Assembly: GCA_002359495.1 (NCBI GenBank)
Contig: DENB01000050.1
Coordinates: 1 to 53,711 of the forward strand
DNA length: 53,711 nt
Reading direction: 5' to 3'
From: Enterobacteriaceae bacterium UBA2655
Lineage (GTDB): Bacteria > Pseudomonadota > Gammaproteobacteria > Enterobacterales > Enterobacteriaceae
In this document: piece after piece, positions 24,651-33,179 of the stretch
Layout of the letters: every line of letters begins with the position of its first letter
Position numbering within the stretch: position 1 is the stretch's first letter
Made by a program: the position numbers and the translations under genes
The notes under the pieces: model-generated
What the model saw: the letters and a program-made list of their open reading frames with translations, nothing else
Told to the model about the DNA's origin: nothing
Databases searched by the model: none

Positions 24651-25786
24651 AAATAGCCTTCTGCCTGCATAACTACTTTCCTTATGGCGGCATGCAGCGC
24701 GACTTTATTCGTATCTCGCGCGCCAGTCAGGAAATGGGCAACGATATTCGCGTTTATACCTTTTCCTGGGAAGGCGAACCCGTGCCCGGGTTTGAAGTGG
24801 TGATCGTTCCGCGTAAGGGATTATCCAACCACAGCCGAAACCTTAATTTCAGCAAATGGGTCAAAAAGCATCGGGCTAAACATCCTGTCGATGTGGTGGT
24901 GGGATTTAACAAAATGCCCGGGCTGGATTATTACTTTGCCGCCGATGTTTGCTATGCCGAGAAAACCAGTCGCGAAAAAGGTTTTTTTTATAAGCTGACG
25001 CCGCGCTATCGCAGCTATATGCGAGCAGAGAGGGCGGTAATGGCGCCGACGGCGAAAACCCATTTGTTGGTGCTGACTGAAAAGCAAAAAGCGGACTTTC
25101 AGTGCCATTACCATACCCAGAATTCTCGTATTCATATTATGCCGCCCGGCATTGACGCTGATCGGTTCCGTCAATTGCCGAAGCGCTCTTCGTCAAAAAT
25201 TCAGCAGCTGCGCGCGGAGCTTGGCGTTGGTTCAGACCATTTTTTATTGTTGCAGGTTGGTTCTGATTTTAGACGCAAAGGCGTCGATCGCAGCCTGAAA
25301 GCGATGGCGGCGTTGCCTGAAAATATTAAGTCCAGATGCACCTTTGTGGTGGTAGGGGAAGATAACCCGCAACCCTGCCAGCGCCTGGCTTCCCAGCTCG
25401 GCATACAGGAGCGTGTACGCTTTTTCTCCGGCCGTGAAGATATTAATGATTTGATGATTGCGGCCGATCTGTTGCTTCATCCTGCCTATCAGGAGGCGGG
25501 CGGCATTGTCATTATCGAGGCGATCGCCTGCGGATTGCCTGCTATTGTAAGCGGCACCTGCGGCTATGCGTCTTACGTCGCAAAATCAGGTTGTGGCGAA
25601 GTCCTGGCGGAACCTGTCATGCAGGACGCCTTGAACGAAGCCTTGGCAACCGCGCTGCTTGACGATACATGCAGGCAAACGTGGCGAGACAGCGCAAAAA
25701 GCTATCTGCAACAGAACAACCTTTACCAGCTTGCGGAACGCGCGTCGGCCATCATTATGAAAGAGAATGTACGTGCAAATCCTTAA
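24647..25786 (+). CDS. waaG: LPS core glucosyltransferase I (WaaG)
   Basis: A 379-residue GT4 (GT-B fold) enzyme; the E. coli protein is 374 residues. It starts MKIAFCLHNYFPYGGMQRDF, the acceptor-side signature of WaaG, and has the donor-side EAGGIVIIEAIACGLPAI motif at about residues 281-298. WaaG adds the first glucose of the outer core to heptose II from UDP-glucose. Its start overlaps the waaQ stop by 4 bases and it overlaps waaP by about 14, so the three are translationally coupled. Confidence 0.95.
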   Translation: MKIAFCLHNYFPYGGMQRDFIRISRASQEMGNDIRVYTFSWEGEPVPGFEVVIVPRKGLSNHSRNLNFSKWVKKHRAKHPVDVVVGFNKMPGLDYYFAADVCYAEKTSREKGFFYKLTPRYRSYMRAERAVMAPTAKTHLLVLTEKQKADFQCHYHTQNSRIHIMPPGIDADRFRQLPKRSSSKIQQLRAELGVGSDHFLLLQVGSDFRRKGVDRSLKAMAALPENIKSRCTFVVVGEDNPQPCQRLASQLGIQERVRFFSGREDINDLMIAADLLLHPAYQEAGGIVIIEAIACGLPAIVSGTCGYASYVAKSGCGEVLAEPVMQDALNEALATALLDDTCRQTWRDSAKSYLQQNNLYQLAERASAIIMKENVRANP

Positions 25787-26570
25787 AGAGCCTTTTAAGT
25801 CCCAATGGCAAAATAAAGATGTTTTTGATCAGGTAAAACAGCTTGAGGGTAAAACCTATCGCCAGATCGGCACACGTCGCACGATTCAGTTTAATTTCGA
25901 TAATGAAAGTTATTTCCTGAAATATCACGACGGCACCACGGTCGGAGAAATACTGAAGAACATCGTTACGTTAAAAATGCCGGTGCTGGGCGCCGATAAT
26001 GAATGGCGCGCAATTAACCGTTTAAAACGTCACGGCATTGCCACGATGGAAGGTTCGGCTTATGGGAAAAAAAATTGGAATCCGCTGAACCGCGAATCTT
26101 TTATCATTACGGAAGATCTTAACCCCGCCATTAGCCTGGAAGATTTTTGTCAGGAATGGAATGTTAATCGTCCTTCTCCCCGGCTGAAATACAAGCTCAT
26201 CCGCAGCCTGGCCTCGACGGTAAGACGTATGCATCAGGCTGGTATTAATCATCGCGACTGTTATATCTGCCATTTCCTGCTGAAACTGCCTTTCACGGGA
26301 AATGAAGAGGAAATCGAGCTTTCCATCATTGACCTTCATCGGGCGCAGGCGCGCAATCGCGTACCGCGCCGCTGGCGTGACAAAGATCTGATCGGCCTCT
26401 ATTACTCCACGCTGGAGCTGGGCCTGAATCAGCGCGACTATCTCTATTTTCTAAAAATTTATACGGGTCTGGATTATGCCGGGGCGCTCAAACAAGAGTC
26501 GTCTTTGATCAAAGCCGCACTGAAGAAATCGGAAAAAATTCGGCAGCGGACGATTCGTAAATCGCTGTAA
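25773..26570 (+). CDS. waaP: LPS core heptose I kinase (WaaP)
   Basis: A protein kinase-like LPS kinase of 265 residues from the chosen start, the same length as E. coli WaaP. Motifs include the nucleotide-binding Lys (YFLKYH, about 50), MPVLGADNEW, and the catalytic loop NHRDCYICHF with Asp162, the residue essential in E. coli. It also has IIDLHRAQ and ends RTIRKSL like E. coli WaaP. It phosphorylates heptose I, which bridges LPS molecules through divalent cations and supports outer-membrane integrity. ATG 25767 is also in frame, but GTG 25773 has GAG seven bases upstream and aligns exactly with the E. coli start. Confidence 0.95.
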   Translation: MQILKEPFKSQWQNKDVFDQVKQLEGKTYRQIGTRRTIQFNFDNESYFLKYHDGTTVGEILKNIVTLKMPVLGADNEWRAINRLKRHGIATMEGSAYGKKNWNPLNRESFIITEDLNPAISLEDFCQEWNVNRPSPRLKYKLIRSLASTVRRMHQAGINHRDCYICHFLLKLPFTGNEEEIELSIIDLHRAQARNRVPRRWRDKDLIGLYYSTLELGLNQRDYLYFLKIYTGLDYAGALKQESSLIKAALKKSEKIRQRTIRKSL

Positions 26571-26597
26571 CGACACAACAAGTTAACTAACGAGCTT

Positions 26598-27638
26598 ATG
26601 AAAAGTAACGATATTCATAAATTAAGCCTGCAGGTGGCGTCAGAGAAGGTCATTAATCCGCTGGGCTTCAATTTTGAAAGCGTCGCGCTTCATGTTGCTT
26701 ACGGTACGGACGACTTTTTTTTAGCTGGCTGCCTGGCGTCAATGTCGTCAGTCACGCGATTTAATAAACAGACGGTTATCCATTTTTTTATCTTCATCAA
26801 TGGCGAATGCTGGATCGACGATAATGAGATGGAGCGGTTCGCCCATCAGAATGGCTGTCTGGTGAGTATCTTACGCGTGCAGGAAGACGATCGGGCATCC
26901 CTGCCGACAAACAAATTATGGTCAACGGCGATCTGGTACCGGTTTTTGATGGCGGATTATCTGGCCGACAAAATGGACAGGCTGCTTTATCTTGACTCCG
27001 ACATTATCTGTAACGGAAGCCTGGATGCCTTTACCCATCTGGACCTGCAAGGGAATATCGCCGCCGCCGCGCATGAACGGGGCAGCGAATGGTGGCAACA
27101 GCGCGCGCAAACACTGAACTGTCCTGGTATCGCTTCAGGTTATTTTAATACCGGCGTAATCTATTTCGACCTGCGGAAATGGTCCAGCTTAAACGTTACC
27201 AGCCAGATATTAAGCCTGTTGCAGAATAACGATGTGGTTAAAAGGCTAACTTTTTACGATCAGGATCTGTTTAATCTGGTTCTGTGGGATAACGTTCTGC
27301 CGCTGGACGGAAAATATAATGTTCAGTTCAGCATCAATCGGGTGCTGAAAAATACGCCGCAGTCGGATATTACTCGCGCAACGCTGATCCACTATATTGG
27401 CCCAACAAAACCCTGGTTTTCATGGGCAACAAATTATGAGGCATGCAAACCGTTCTGGCATGCGCTGGCGGAATCGCCCTGGCAAGATATGCCCGCAATG
27501 CAGCCAGCTACCTCAATGCACTATCGTTATGCTTATCTTCATATGAAAAAACAAAATAAAACAGCCAAAATGATGAGCTATTTCAGTATGTATCTGCTGA
27601 AAAAAGTTTTACATACTGCTAAACGAGTTGGAGTTTAA
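26598..27638 (+). CDS. LPS core glycosyltransferase family 8 (WaaO/WaaI/WaaJ type)
   Basis: A 346-residue GT8 enzyme. LHVAYGTDDFFLAGCLASMSS near residue 31 and the metal-binding DSD triad (133-135, in LLYLDSD) define the family. HYIGPTKPW near 280 matches the C-terminal HxxGxxKPW motif. Relatives in E. coli and Salmonella (WaaO, WaaI, WaaJ, WaaR) add outer-core glucose or galactose from UDP-sugars. Only one GT8 gene is present here, while E. coli has two, so the outer core may be short or use transferases encoded elsewhere. Linkage and sugar cannot be assigned. It sits between waaP and waaY in the same direction. Confidence 0.9.
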   Translation: MKSNDIHKLSLQVASEKVINPLGFNFESVALHVAYGTDDFFLAGCLASMSSVTRFNKQTVIHFFIFINGECWIDDNEMERFAHQNGCLVSILRVQEDDRASLPTNKLWSTAIWYRFLMADYLADKMDRLLYLDSDIICNGSLDAFTHLDLQGNIAAAAHERGSEWWQQRAQTLNCPGIASGYFNTGVIYFDLRKWSSLNVTSQILSLLQNNDVVKRLTFYDQDLFNLVLWDNVLPLDGKYNVQFSINRVLKNTPQSDITRATLIHYIGPTKPWFSWATNYEACKPFWHALAESPWQDMPAMQPATSMHYRYAYLHMKKQNKTAKMMSYFSMYLLKKVLHTAKRVGV

Positions 27639-27639
27639 C

Positions 27640-28341
27640 ATGTTGGTTAAAACCAGATGTGATGATTATGTGGTTTACACAAAAGGTAACAGTGAGACCT
27701 ATAAAAACATTTTTACCGATTTTATCCGCAATCGCCTGACGATAGAGCGTGTCTTCCGTAATATTGAAGATACTAAAGTCATGCTGGTTAATTTTGAATC
27801 GAAGCTGTATGTCCTGAAAGTTTTTAAACCCAAAGAAAAGCGGCTGGAACGTTTTCTGAAATCCTTTATCAAAGGAGATTACTACCTCAATTTGATGAAA
27901 AAAACTGACGAACTGTGGTCAAAAGGAGTACAGTTTCCGAACGATTTTTATCTTCTGGCTGAGAAAAAAATATTCAATTACGCCAGCCTGTTTATCATGG
28001 TAATCGAATATATCCCCGGCGAAGAATTGAGCAACTGGCAAACCGTACCTGAAGATCTGAAAAAAGAGATTGTTTCGAGCATTTCAAGTTTGCACGCCCA
28101 TGGCATGGTTTCAGGCGATCCGCATAAAGGGAATTTCATTGTCTCTGAAAGCGGTTTACGCCTGATTGACCTGTCAGGAAAAAAAATCAATAAATTACGT
28201 ATTGCCAAAGATTATATCGATTTAGAGCGGCACATCGGCATCAGCGAGTTCAATAAAAACTTTTTTTATCATTGGGTTAAAAGACGCTCGCAGTTCCGTA
28301 AGCGTTTTAAGGCGTTTAAAATGGCGCTTAAAGGCAAATAA
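27640..28341 (+). CDS. waaY: LPS core heptose II kinase (WaaY)
   Basis: A 233-residue kinase-fold protein matching WaaY/RfaY: VLKVFKP with the nucleotide-binding Lys near 60, catalytic loop VSGDPHKGNF with Asp160 and Asn165, and LIDLSGKK with a metal-binding Asp near 177. WaaY phosphorylates heptose II after WaaP and WaaQ have acted. An upstream in-frame TTG (27628) is possible, but ATG 27640 lies 6 bases after GGAG and one base after the previous stop. It is followed 9 bases later by waaZ, as in E. coli. Confidence 0.92.
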   Translation: MLVKTRCDDYVVYTKGNSETYKNIFTDFIRNRLTIERVFRNIEDTKVMLVNFESKLYVLKVFKPKEKRLERFLKSFIKGDYYLNLMKKTDELWSKGVQFPNDFYLLAEKKIFNYASLFIMVIEYIPGEELSNWQTVPEDLKKEIVSSISSLHAHGMVSGDPHKGNFIVSESGLRLIDLSGKKINKLRIAKDYIDLERHIGISEFNKNFFYHWVKRRSQFRKRFKAFKMALKGK

Positions 28342-28350
28342 ACAGGTCAG

Positions 28351-29136
28351 GTGGCGATAGTGATTTTTGACAAACAAGCGCTCAGCCATGTACGCGAGCG
28401 CGTGCGCGCTAAAAATGCGATCATTTTTCTTTCCGGGCCAAGCGCTGTCAAAACGCCGCTGGAGCTGTTAGCCAGCAATGACGTAATCGCGGTGAACGGT
28501 TCAGCCTGTTGGTTAATTGACAATAATATTCGCCCCTTTATCTATATGGTGACGGATATCCGCTTCATCACATCCCGGGAAAGCGACTTCGAACGTAGCG
28601 TTGAACGAAGCGAGTATTGCGTCATCAACGAAGATGTTTATGCAAAAGCGTCGGCGGAAAGAAAGAAATGGCTTGAGGAACGCTGCTATATCATTCACGA
28701 GCTTTACAAACGAGAAAAAGCGGGGCCGCTTAAAAAACTGAAGTTCTGGTTATATTGCAGGCAACATCCCGAAGTGATTATGCATGTTCCGGCGTCACGC
28801 AAAAAACGCATCCTCGGCTTTTCTAAAGATATCTCGGTCGGCTACTGCAACTGTAAAACGGTCGCTTACGCCTGTATGCAGATGGCTTATTCTTTAAGCT
28901 ATGAAAAGATTATTTGCGCAGGGCTTGACCTGTCTGGATCCTTTACGCGCTTTTATGACCAGTCCAGCGCATCAACGCTCGTTACTGAGTTGCAGCAGGA
29001 CTTAGATAAAATATTGCCGCTGTTTACTTTCATGCGGAAATATATTAACCCTCCTGTATATACCCTCTCGCTGGAAACCTCAGTGCCATATGATGATATC
29101 CCGCTGATCGAATTAAAGCAGTTGGGCTATCACTGA
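28351..29136 (+). CDS. waaZ: LPS core biosynthesis protein WaaZ
   Basis: A 261-residue protein matching WaaZ/RfaZ: IIFLSGPSAVKTPLELL, VIAVNGSACWLIDNNI, VTDIRFI, then FSKDISVGYCNCKTVAYA and ICAGLDLSGS. WaaZ is needed in E. coli for a partial third Kdo residue on a subset of LPS; the exact reaction is still not fully settled. The start is unsure: GTG 28351 and GTG 28360 are both in frame, and the latter has a GGTGG-like site before it. Position between waaY and the ligase gene matches the classical order. Confidence 0.9.
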   Translation: MAIVIFDKQALSHVRERVRAKNAIIFLSGPSAVKTPLELLASNDVIAVNGSACWLIDNNIRPFIYMVTDIRFITSRESDFERSVERSEYCVINEDVYAKASAERKKWLEERCYIIHELYKREKAGPLKKLKFWLYCRQHPEVIMHVPASRKKRILGFSKDISVGYCNCKTVAYACMQMAYSLSYEKIICAGLDLSGSFTRFYDQSSASTLVTELQQDLDKILPLFTFMRKYINPPVYTLSLETSVPYDDIPLIELKQLGYH

Positions 29137-29186
29137 TTTAAAGTGCTATGCTGTCGACTGCATTTACCTATTTTTGAGGGGTGTTT

Positions 29187-30416
29187 ATGGAAGGTGTATT
29201 GTCTCTGTTGTCACGGAGGGAAAGCGTAGCTGGCAATTGGCAGAGACTGCTGTTTATTTTGTACACCGTTACCTATTTTTTTAACGGGATAACGCGTTAT
29301 AAGCATGCAATCCATATCGCGATATTTATCACTGCCATAACCCTTGTCTGGAAAGAGAAAACGTTACTAAAAACGCTGCTCTCCTCGCGCCGGCTTTTTT
29401 TGCCACTATTAATCCTGGCTTACGGTATTTACTCTACGCTCATTTCCGTAGATACGCATTTAAGCTTCAAGTATTTCAATCAGCACGTACTTTTTACAAA
29501 CTTCCTGTTGCCAATAGCCGCTTCCATATTATTGGTAACCTTGCCCACAGAGCAGGTTGCCCGTACCTGGTTACAAAGCCTGCTGGCGCTTTTTGTCGTC
29601 CTGACATTCTCTGAAGCCTGTACTTACATCAATGAATACGTTCATGGCGTAATGCCTTTCACTAACTTCGATCATCGCTTTATTACCGATGCGCTGATTT
29701 TTTCGCTTCCGGCTTTATTATGGCTTTCGCTCAATAAACGCCCGGCATTACTCGCCTGTTTGGCGCTTGCCGCTGCCATCTATATTTTCCTGACGTTAGG
29801 CACGCTACAGCGAGGTACCTGGATATCCATTTTTGCGCTATTTGGCCTATGGTGTGTCTTTATGCGACGCTGGAAATTTTGTGCGTCGATGCTTGGCGCC
29901 GGGGTATGCTTGCTGCTTGTTCTGTCGCTATTAAACAGTAAACATACTGAACTGGTGGTTCATAAACTTTATCAAACCGACAGCAGCCAGCGTTTCGGCT
30001 CAGGAACCCAGGGCGCCGGCCTGGACATGATTTTAGAAAATCCGGTTATCGGCTATGGACTGGGCGACAAAGTTTATCTGAAAGAGTATGCCCGGAATTT
30101 ACCTTCACATCCTGACTGGTTTTTCCGTGAACCTATCAGCCCGCATAACCTGTATCTCTCTTTCTGGTTTTCTGCAGGTGTTCCCGGCGTGATTGCGCTT
30201 ATTCTCTTTTTCACCGCGCTTTTCCGGGTTTCATTCAGGCACTGGAAAAATACCGTCCATGAAGTTCAATATGCGTGGCTGAGTATTATGCTGATCGCCA
30301 GTTCCGCTTATCTGGTGCGTGGCGTAGTGGAACTCACGGATTTTGACAGTACGTCTCTTTTGATAGCCCTGATGATTGGCCTTTCCGCGCCGCGAACGCA
30401 ATCTGCGGTCGCTTAA
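29187..30416 (+). CDS. waaL: O-antigen ligase (WaaL)
   Basis: A polytopic inner-membrane protein of about 409 residues with some ten to twelve helices and one large periplasmic loop (about 235-330), the layout of WaaL and Wzy_C proteins. Functional motifs are visible: LQRGTW near 209-214 and SPHNLYLSFWFSAG near 320, with the conserved HN pair of the ligase loop. WaaL moves O-antigen from undecaprenyl pyrophosphate to the lipid A-core on the periplasmic side. GAGGG at 29176-29180 favours ATG 29187 over GTG 29181. It ends the operon at a strong terminator. Confidence 0.9.
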   Translation: MEGVLSLLSRRESVAGNWQRLLFILYTVTYFFNGITRYKHAIHIAIFITAITLVWKEKTLLKTLLSSRRLFLPLLILAYGIYSTLISVDTHLSFKYFNQHVLFTNFLLPIAASILLVTLPTEQVARTWLQSLLALFVVLTFSEACTYINEYVHGVMPFTNFDHRFITDALIFSLPALLWLSLNKRPALLACLALAAAIYIFLTLGTLQRGTWISIFALFGLWCVFMRRWKFCASMLGAGVCLLLVLSLLNSKHTELVVHKLYQTDSSQRFGSGTQGAGLDMILENPVIGYGLGDKVYLKEYARNLPSHPDWFFREPISPHNLYLSFWFSAGVPGVIALILFFTALFRVSFRHWKNTVHEVQYAWLSIMLIASSAYLVRGVVELTDFDSTSLLIALMIGLSAPRTQSAVA

Positions 30417-30422
30417 TGGCTG

Positions 30423-30455
30423 AAGCCGCAGTGGCCTGTGGCCGCTGCGGCTTTT
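30423..30455. terminator. Bidirectional terminator after waaL
   Basis: AAGCCGCAG-T-GGCC pairs with GGCC-G-CTGCGGCTT around a TGT loop, followed by TTTT. It lies between waaL and the converging waaY-like gene. Confidence 0.85.
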
Positions 30456-30474
30456 CCATCAATGCCTTACAGTT

Positions 30475-31167
30475 TTAACTCGCTAACTTAGTTACTCTGA
30501 AACTGTTCTTCACCGCTTTGGTCCAGGATTTTAACTTCTTCTGCGTCATAAACAGCTTGTAAGAAATATCGGCCCGGGCGCGCTTAATGCCTAAGCGATG
30601 CTCAAGATCATACCAGTCGTTATTTTTACGAAAGCGCGTCGCTTTTCGTCCTGAGATATCGATAAACCGGATGCCTTCGCTGGTGATCAAAAGATTTTCA
30701 CGGCTGATATCCGATGAAATGGCCTTGAGCTTGTGCAATGTCGTCACGCTTTTAATGATTTCATCACGGTGAGCCGTAATTTCAACCTCCGGCGAGCGTA
30801 AATTAACGCCGGTTATGTGTTCCATCACGATGACAGCATATTCGTTGCGTTCTCCTCCACGAGCCACCGCATAATGGTGACAGGCGATATCGCAACCAAA
30901 TTCGCGCATCTTATAGGTGATATTGACCAGGTTGAAAAAGGGATCCCGTTTAATCCTTGCCAGCAACCGATGAAATAAACTTTTGCGTTTTTTCACGATG
31001 ACTTTCACGACATACTTTTGCAGGCCTTCCTGAATCGTAAAAACTTTCGTATCTTTATCGCTACGAAAGACCTCAACGGCTTCAAGCTGCCCTTTAAAAA
31101 ACTTGTTAAGAATAGTCAGGTAAAGCTGACTCTCATCAATTATTTGGAAGTTTCTTTTAACACGCAC
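30475..31167 (-). CDS. WaaY-like LPS kinase, second copy
   Basis: A 230-residue kinase-fold protein related to the waaY product at 27.6 kb. It has VVKVIVKK with a nucleotide-binding Lys near 55, a catalytic loop reading SSDISRENLL (Asp153, Asn158), and FIDISGRKATRFRK (Asp170), parallel to the LIDLSGKK of WaaY. The loop has DIS where WaaY has DPH, so the acceptor may differ. It could phosphorylate another core sugar or replace WaaY under some condition. It is encoded opposite to the main operon, and its GTG start overlaps the upstream membrane protein gene by 28 bases, so those two are co-translated. A GGA lies 8-10 bases before the GTG. Confidence 0.82.
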   Translation of the reverse strand: MRVKRNFQIIDESQLYLTILNKFFKGQLEAVEVFRSDKDTKVFTIQEGLQKYVVKVIVKKRKSLFHRLLARIKRDPFFNLVNITYKMREFGCDIACHHYAVARGGERNEYAVIVMEHITGVNLRSPEVEITAHRDEIIKSVTTLHKLKAISSDISRENLLITSEGIRFIDISGRKATRFRKNNDWYDLEHRLGIKRARADISYKLFMTQKKLKSWTKAVKNSFRVTKLAS

Positions 31168-31787
31168 GCTTTTTGTCCTTTAATCTTTGCAGGCTTCTTA
31201 TCGGCTTTCATGAATTGCCAGGCGGTCAGAAACAGCGCCAGCATAAACGGAATTTCATAAAGTTCTTCAGTAATATCCTGGTAATATTTGTTACTAAAAA
31301 AAATAAAATAGAGTGCACGCTTGTGTTCTACGGTATCGGAAATAAGAAAACAGATCAGCGACAGCGCAAAATAAGGCAGGGGGAAGCTGGCTATGCTAAG
31401 CTTTTGCCTGAGCTCCGTTCTTAAGTTTTTCGAAAACAACATCAGTACTAAAGGCGCGATCCAAATAACAGAAAGAACCCTGAAGAATTCGTGCGGTAAG
31501 TCTGGAAAAATTTCACGCCCCCAGCTTATGCTTCGGCCAAACAGAACAAGCCACCATTGGGTGGCCCATAACCAAAACATCCGTTTCGAGTCACTGAGCT
31601 GCCAAGGTTTCATGTAAACCAGCGTCAGCAGGCCGCAAAACAGCAGCCATATCGCCTGGAGGAATTCAACGGAATTGACCAGCAGATCGCCGAAAAGCGG
31701 ATAATGGAAAAATCGCATCGCCAAAAAAACGATGGGCAGCAGCAAGACAACAAAGAAGTCTTGACGACAGGTAGTATCAAATTTCAT
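31140..31787 (-). CDS. Unknown inner-membrane protein coupled to the second WaaY-like kinase
   Basis: I do not recognise this 215-residue family. It is clearly an integral membrane protein: hydrophobic segments at about 12-28, 38-58, 70-88, 100-118, 133-150 and 178-193, with a charged Lys-rich tail (KADKKPAKIKGQK). The topology suggests six helices. Its 3' end overlaps the kinase gene by 28 bases, a coupling usually seen between proteins of one process. A role in presenting an LPS or lipid acceptor to the kinase, or in LPS core export or modification, is inference. The sequence is AT-rich like the rest of the LPS block. Confidence 0.7.
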   Translation of the reverse strand: MKFDTTCRQDFFVVLLLPIVFLAMRFFHYPLFGDLLVNSVEFLQAIWLLFCGLLTLVYMKPWQLSDSKRMFWLWATQWWLVLFGRSISWGREIFPDLPHEFFRVLSVIWIAPLVLMLFSKNLRTELRQKLSIASFPLPYFALSLICFLISDTVEHKRALYFIFFSNKYYQDITEELYEIPFMLALFLTAWQFMKADKKPAKIKGQKACVLKETSK

Positions 31788-32241
31788 AAGATGCTTTGTT
31801 AATTAAAGATTTGAAAATTATTATAAATATAATGTAAAGATTTGCATTGATTTTATGTGCTGAAAGAAACTTCAGGTAGAGAGTCAGCCTACCGAGTTCG
31901 TTAAGCCACTCTTATGTATCAATAATTATCGCTTTTGCTTATTTTTTATCAGGCATTTTTTTAAAAAAATCGCTTTTTAACGAAGCGGCTTATTTAACGA
32001 AATGTGCGTTATGGCGAAAACTAATCAGGTTTTACTTCCCTTGGAGATTGAATAAATCAACTCGCTTTTAATGTCGTAGCCACAAAAACTTAACTGCCTT
32101 TTCGCTTTCATTGCTCTCCTCAGGTTAAGGCTCAGCGGTCGGCAAATAGCCTCCTTTCAATCCATTGCAGCAATGACATCTTGTCCCGTTGAACTCCTGT
32201 TTAATTCATAACGGGCATGATCCTGCAAAAGGAGAGCCGCT
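31788..32241. other. AT-rich gene-free stretch upstream of yrbL
   Basis: Neither strand has a coding-like frame. The left end should hold the promoter for the membrane protein/kinase pair. The right end holds the PhoP-box candidate listed separately and an AAAGGAG ribosome site (32228-32234) for yrbL. Confidence 0.45.
32187..32220 (+). promoter_or_regulatory. Candidate PhoP box and -10 of yrbL
   Basis: CGTTGA (32187-32192), five bases, then TGTTTA (32198-32203) fits the PhoP direct repeat TGTTTA-N5-TGTTTA with two mismatches, both in the first half. CATGAT at 32215-32220 could be the -10, eleven bases after the box, which is the class I PhoP spacing. yrbL is a known PhoP target in E. coli, which supports the reading. 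Confidence 0.5.
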
Positions 32242-32802
32242 ATGATAAAGCTTGAAAAAAAAATCGGCAGTGGTCGACATCGCGATTGTTATCGTCATCC
32301 TGAGGATGAGAGTAAATGCGTAAAAATTTTATATAATCCGCAAGATGGCGGATTTAAAGAAGTAAAACGAGAAACAGGGTATTACCGGAAGCGCGCCAGA
32401 CAAATTAAGCAATGTCGTTCCGTTCCAAATTTTCATGGAAAAGTAAATACCAATCGGGGTGAAGGATACGTTTTTGATTTAGTTCGAGATTATGACGGCG
32501 AAATTTCAAAAACGCTGGAGCACTATCTTAAAAACGAGGCGATATCTCAGGCGCAGCTTCAAAACAAGCTCTACGATCTGCGTAACGACCTGATTGCTCA
32601 TAATATCGCGACAATGAACCTCAAAGTTTACAATATCCTGTATCGCCGTACCGGTTATAACGAAGGCTATCTTGTCGTTATCGATAATATTGGCGAATCG
32701 GAATTTTTTCCTGTCGCTTCGTTATTTAATTTTTTGCATCGCCGTAAGATAGACCGTATTTTTTCGCGCTTTTTCCACGGGCTAAATGTCGAACAAATGT
32801 AG
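32242..32802 (+). CDS. yrbL: PhoP-regulatory-network protein YrbL
   Basis: A 186-residue YrbL homolog, slightly shorter than the E. coli protein (about 210). Family segments: IGSGRHRDCYRHPED at the start (a glycine-rich nucleotide loop), CVKILYNPQDGGFKEVKRE with the Lys, GYVFDLVRDYDG, MNLKVYNILY in place of the catalytic loop, and VIDNIGES. The fold is kinase-like and related to LPS kinases. In E. coli its expression follows PhoPQ and magnesium, but its substrate is unknown. The Asp of a classical HxD loop is not obvious here. It stands alone next to the LPS core genes, behind a PhoP-box-like promoter. Confidence 0.88.
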   Translation: MIKLEKKIGSGRHRDCYRHPEDESKCVKILYNPQDGGFKEVKRETGYYRKRARQIKQCRSVPNFHGKVNTNRGEGYVFDLVRDYDGEISKTLEHYLKNEAISQAQLQNKLYDLRNDLIAHNIATMNLKVYNILYRRTGYNEGYLVVIDNIGESEFFPVASLFNFLHRRKIDRIFSRFFHGLNVEQM

Positions 32803-32826
32803 TTTTTTCAATACGTAATATGATAA

Positions 32827-32851
32827 CGCCCGTATCAGAAGCATACGGGCG
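32827..32851 (+). terminator. Hairpin after yrbL
   Basis: CGCCCGTAT pairs perfectly with ATACGGGCG around a 7-base loop, 25 bases after the yrbL stop. There is no T run, so it may be a weak or Rho-assisted terminator. Confidence 0.5.
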
Positions 32852-33179
32852 AATGTCTGAACCGTGAATCTGTCATCTTATATTTTCCAGGCATAACTGC
32901 ATTTTTTACCGGGGTCAGGGCAGAAAGCCAACATACTGTCGAATGAAAAGTAATTTAACATAATCAACGTTGTGCGCATCGAGGCTTAAGGTTCGACTTT
33001 ATAACGTCACTTCACCAGGCTTCAAACGGTTGAGAGTTAAAATCGGGATACATAACGGGTGTTTCAGCATAGCGGCTTTCCATTGACTCTGTATGGCATT
33101 ACGGACGGTAGCGCTGCCTGCCGGTAGTCAGAAAAGCTGTCCCCATCCTGGCTGATGAGAACAGCCGCCGACGTAAACG
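32852..33179. other. Gene-poor stretch with a possible 23-codon frame
   Basis: No recognised gene. On the minus strand a short frame at 33012-33083 reads MESRYAETPVMYPDFNSQPF followed by EAW and a stop. It has plausible amino-acid use but no clear ribosome site, and a stop lies four codons upstream. It could be a small protein or the tail of a lost gene. Confidence 0.3.
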
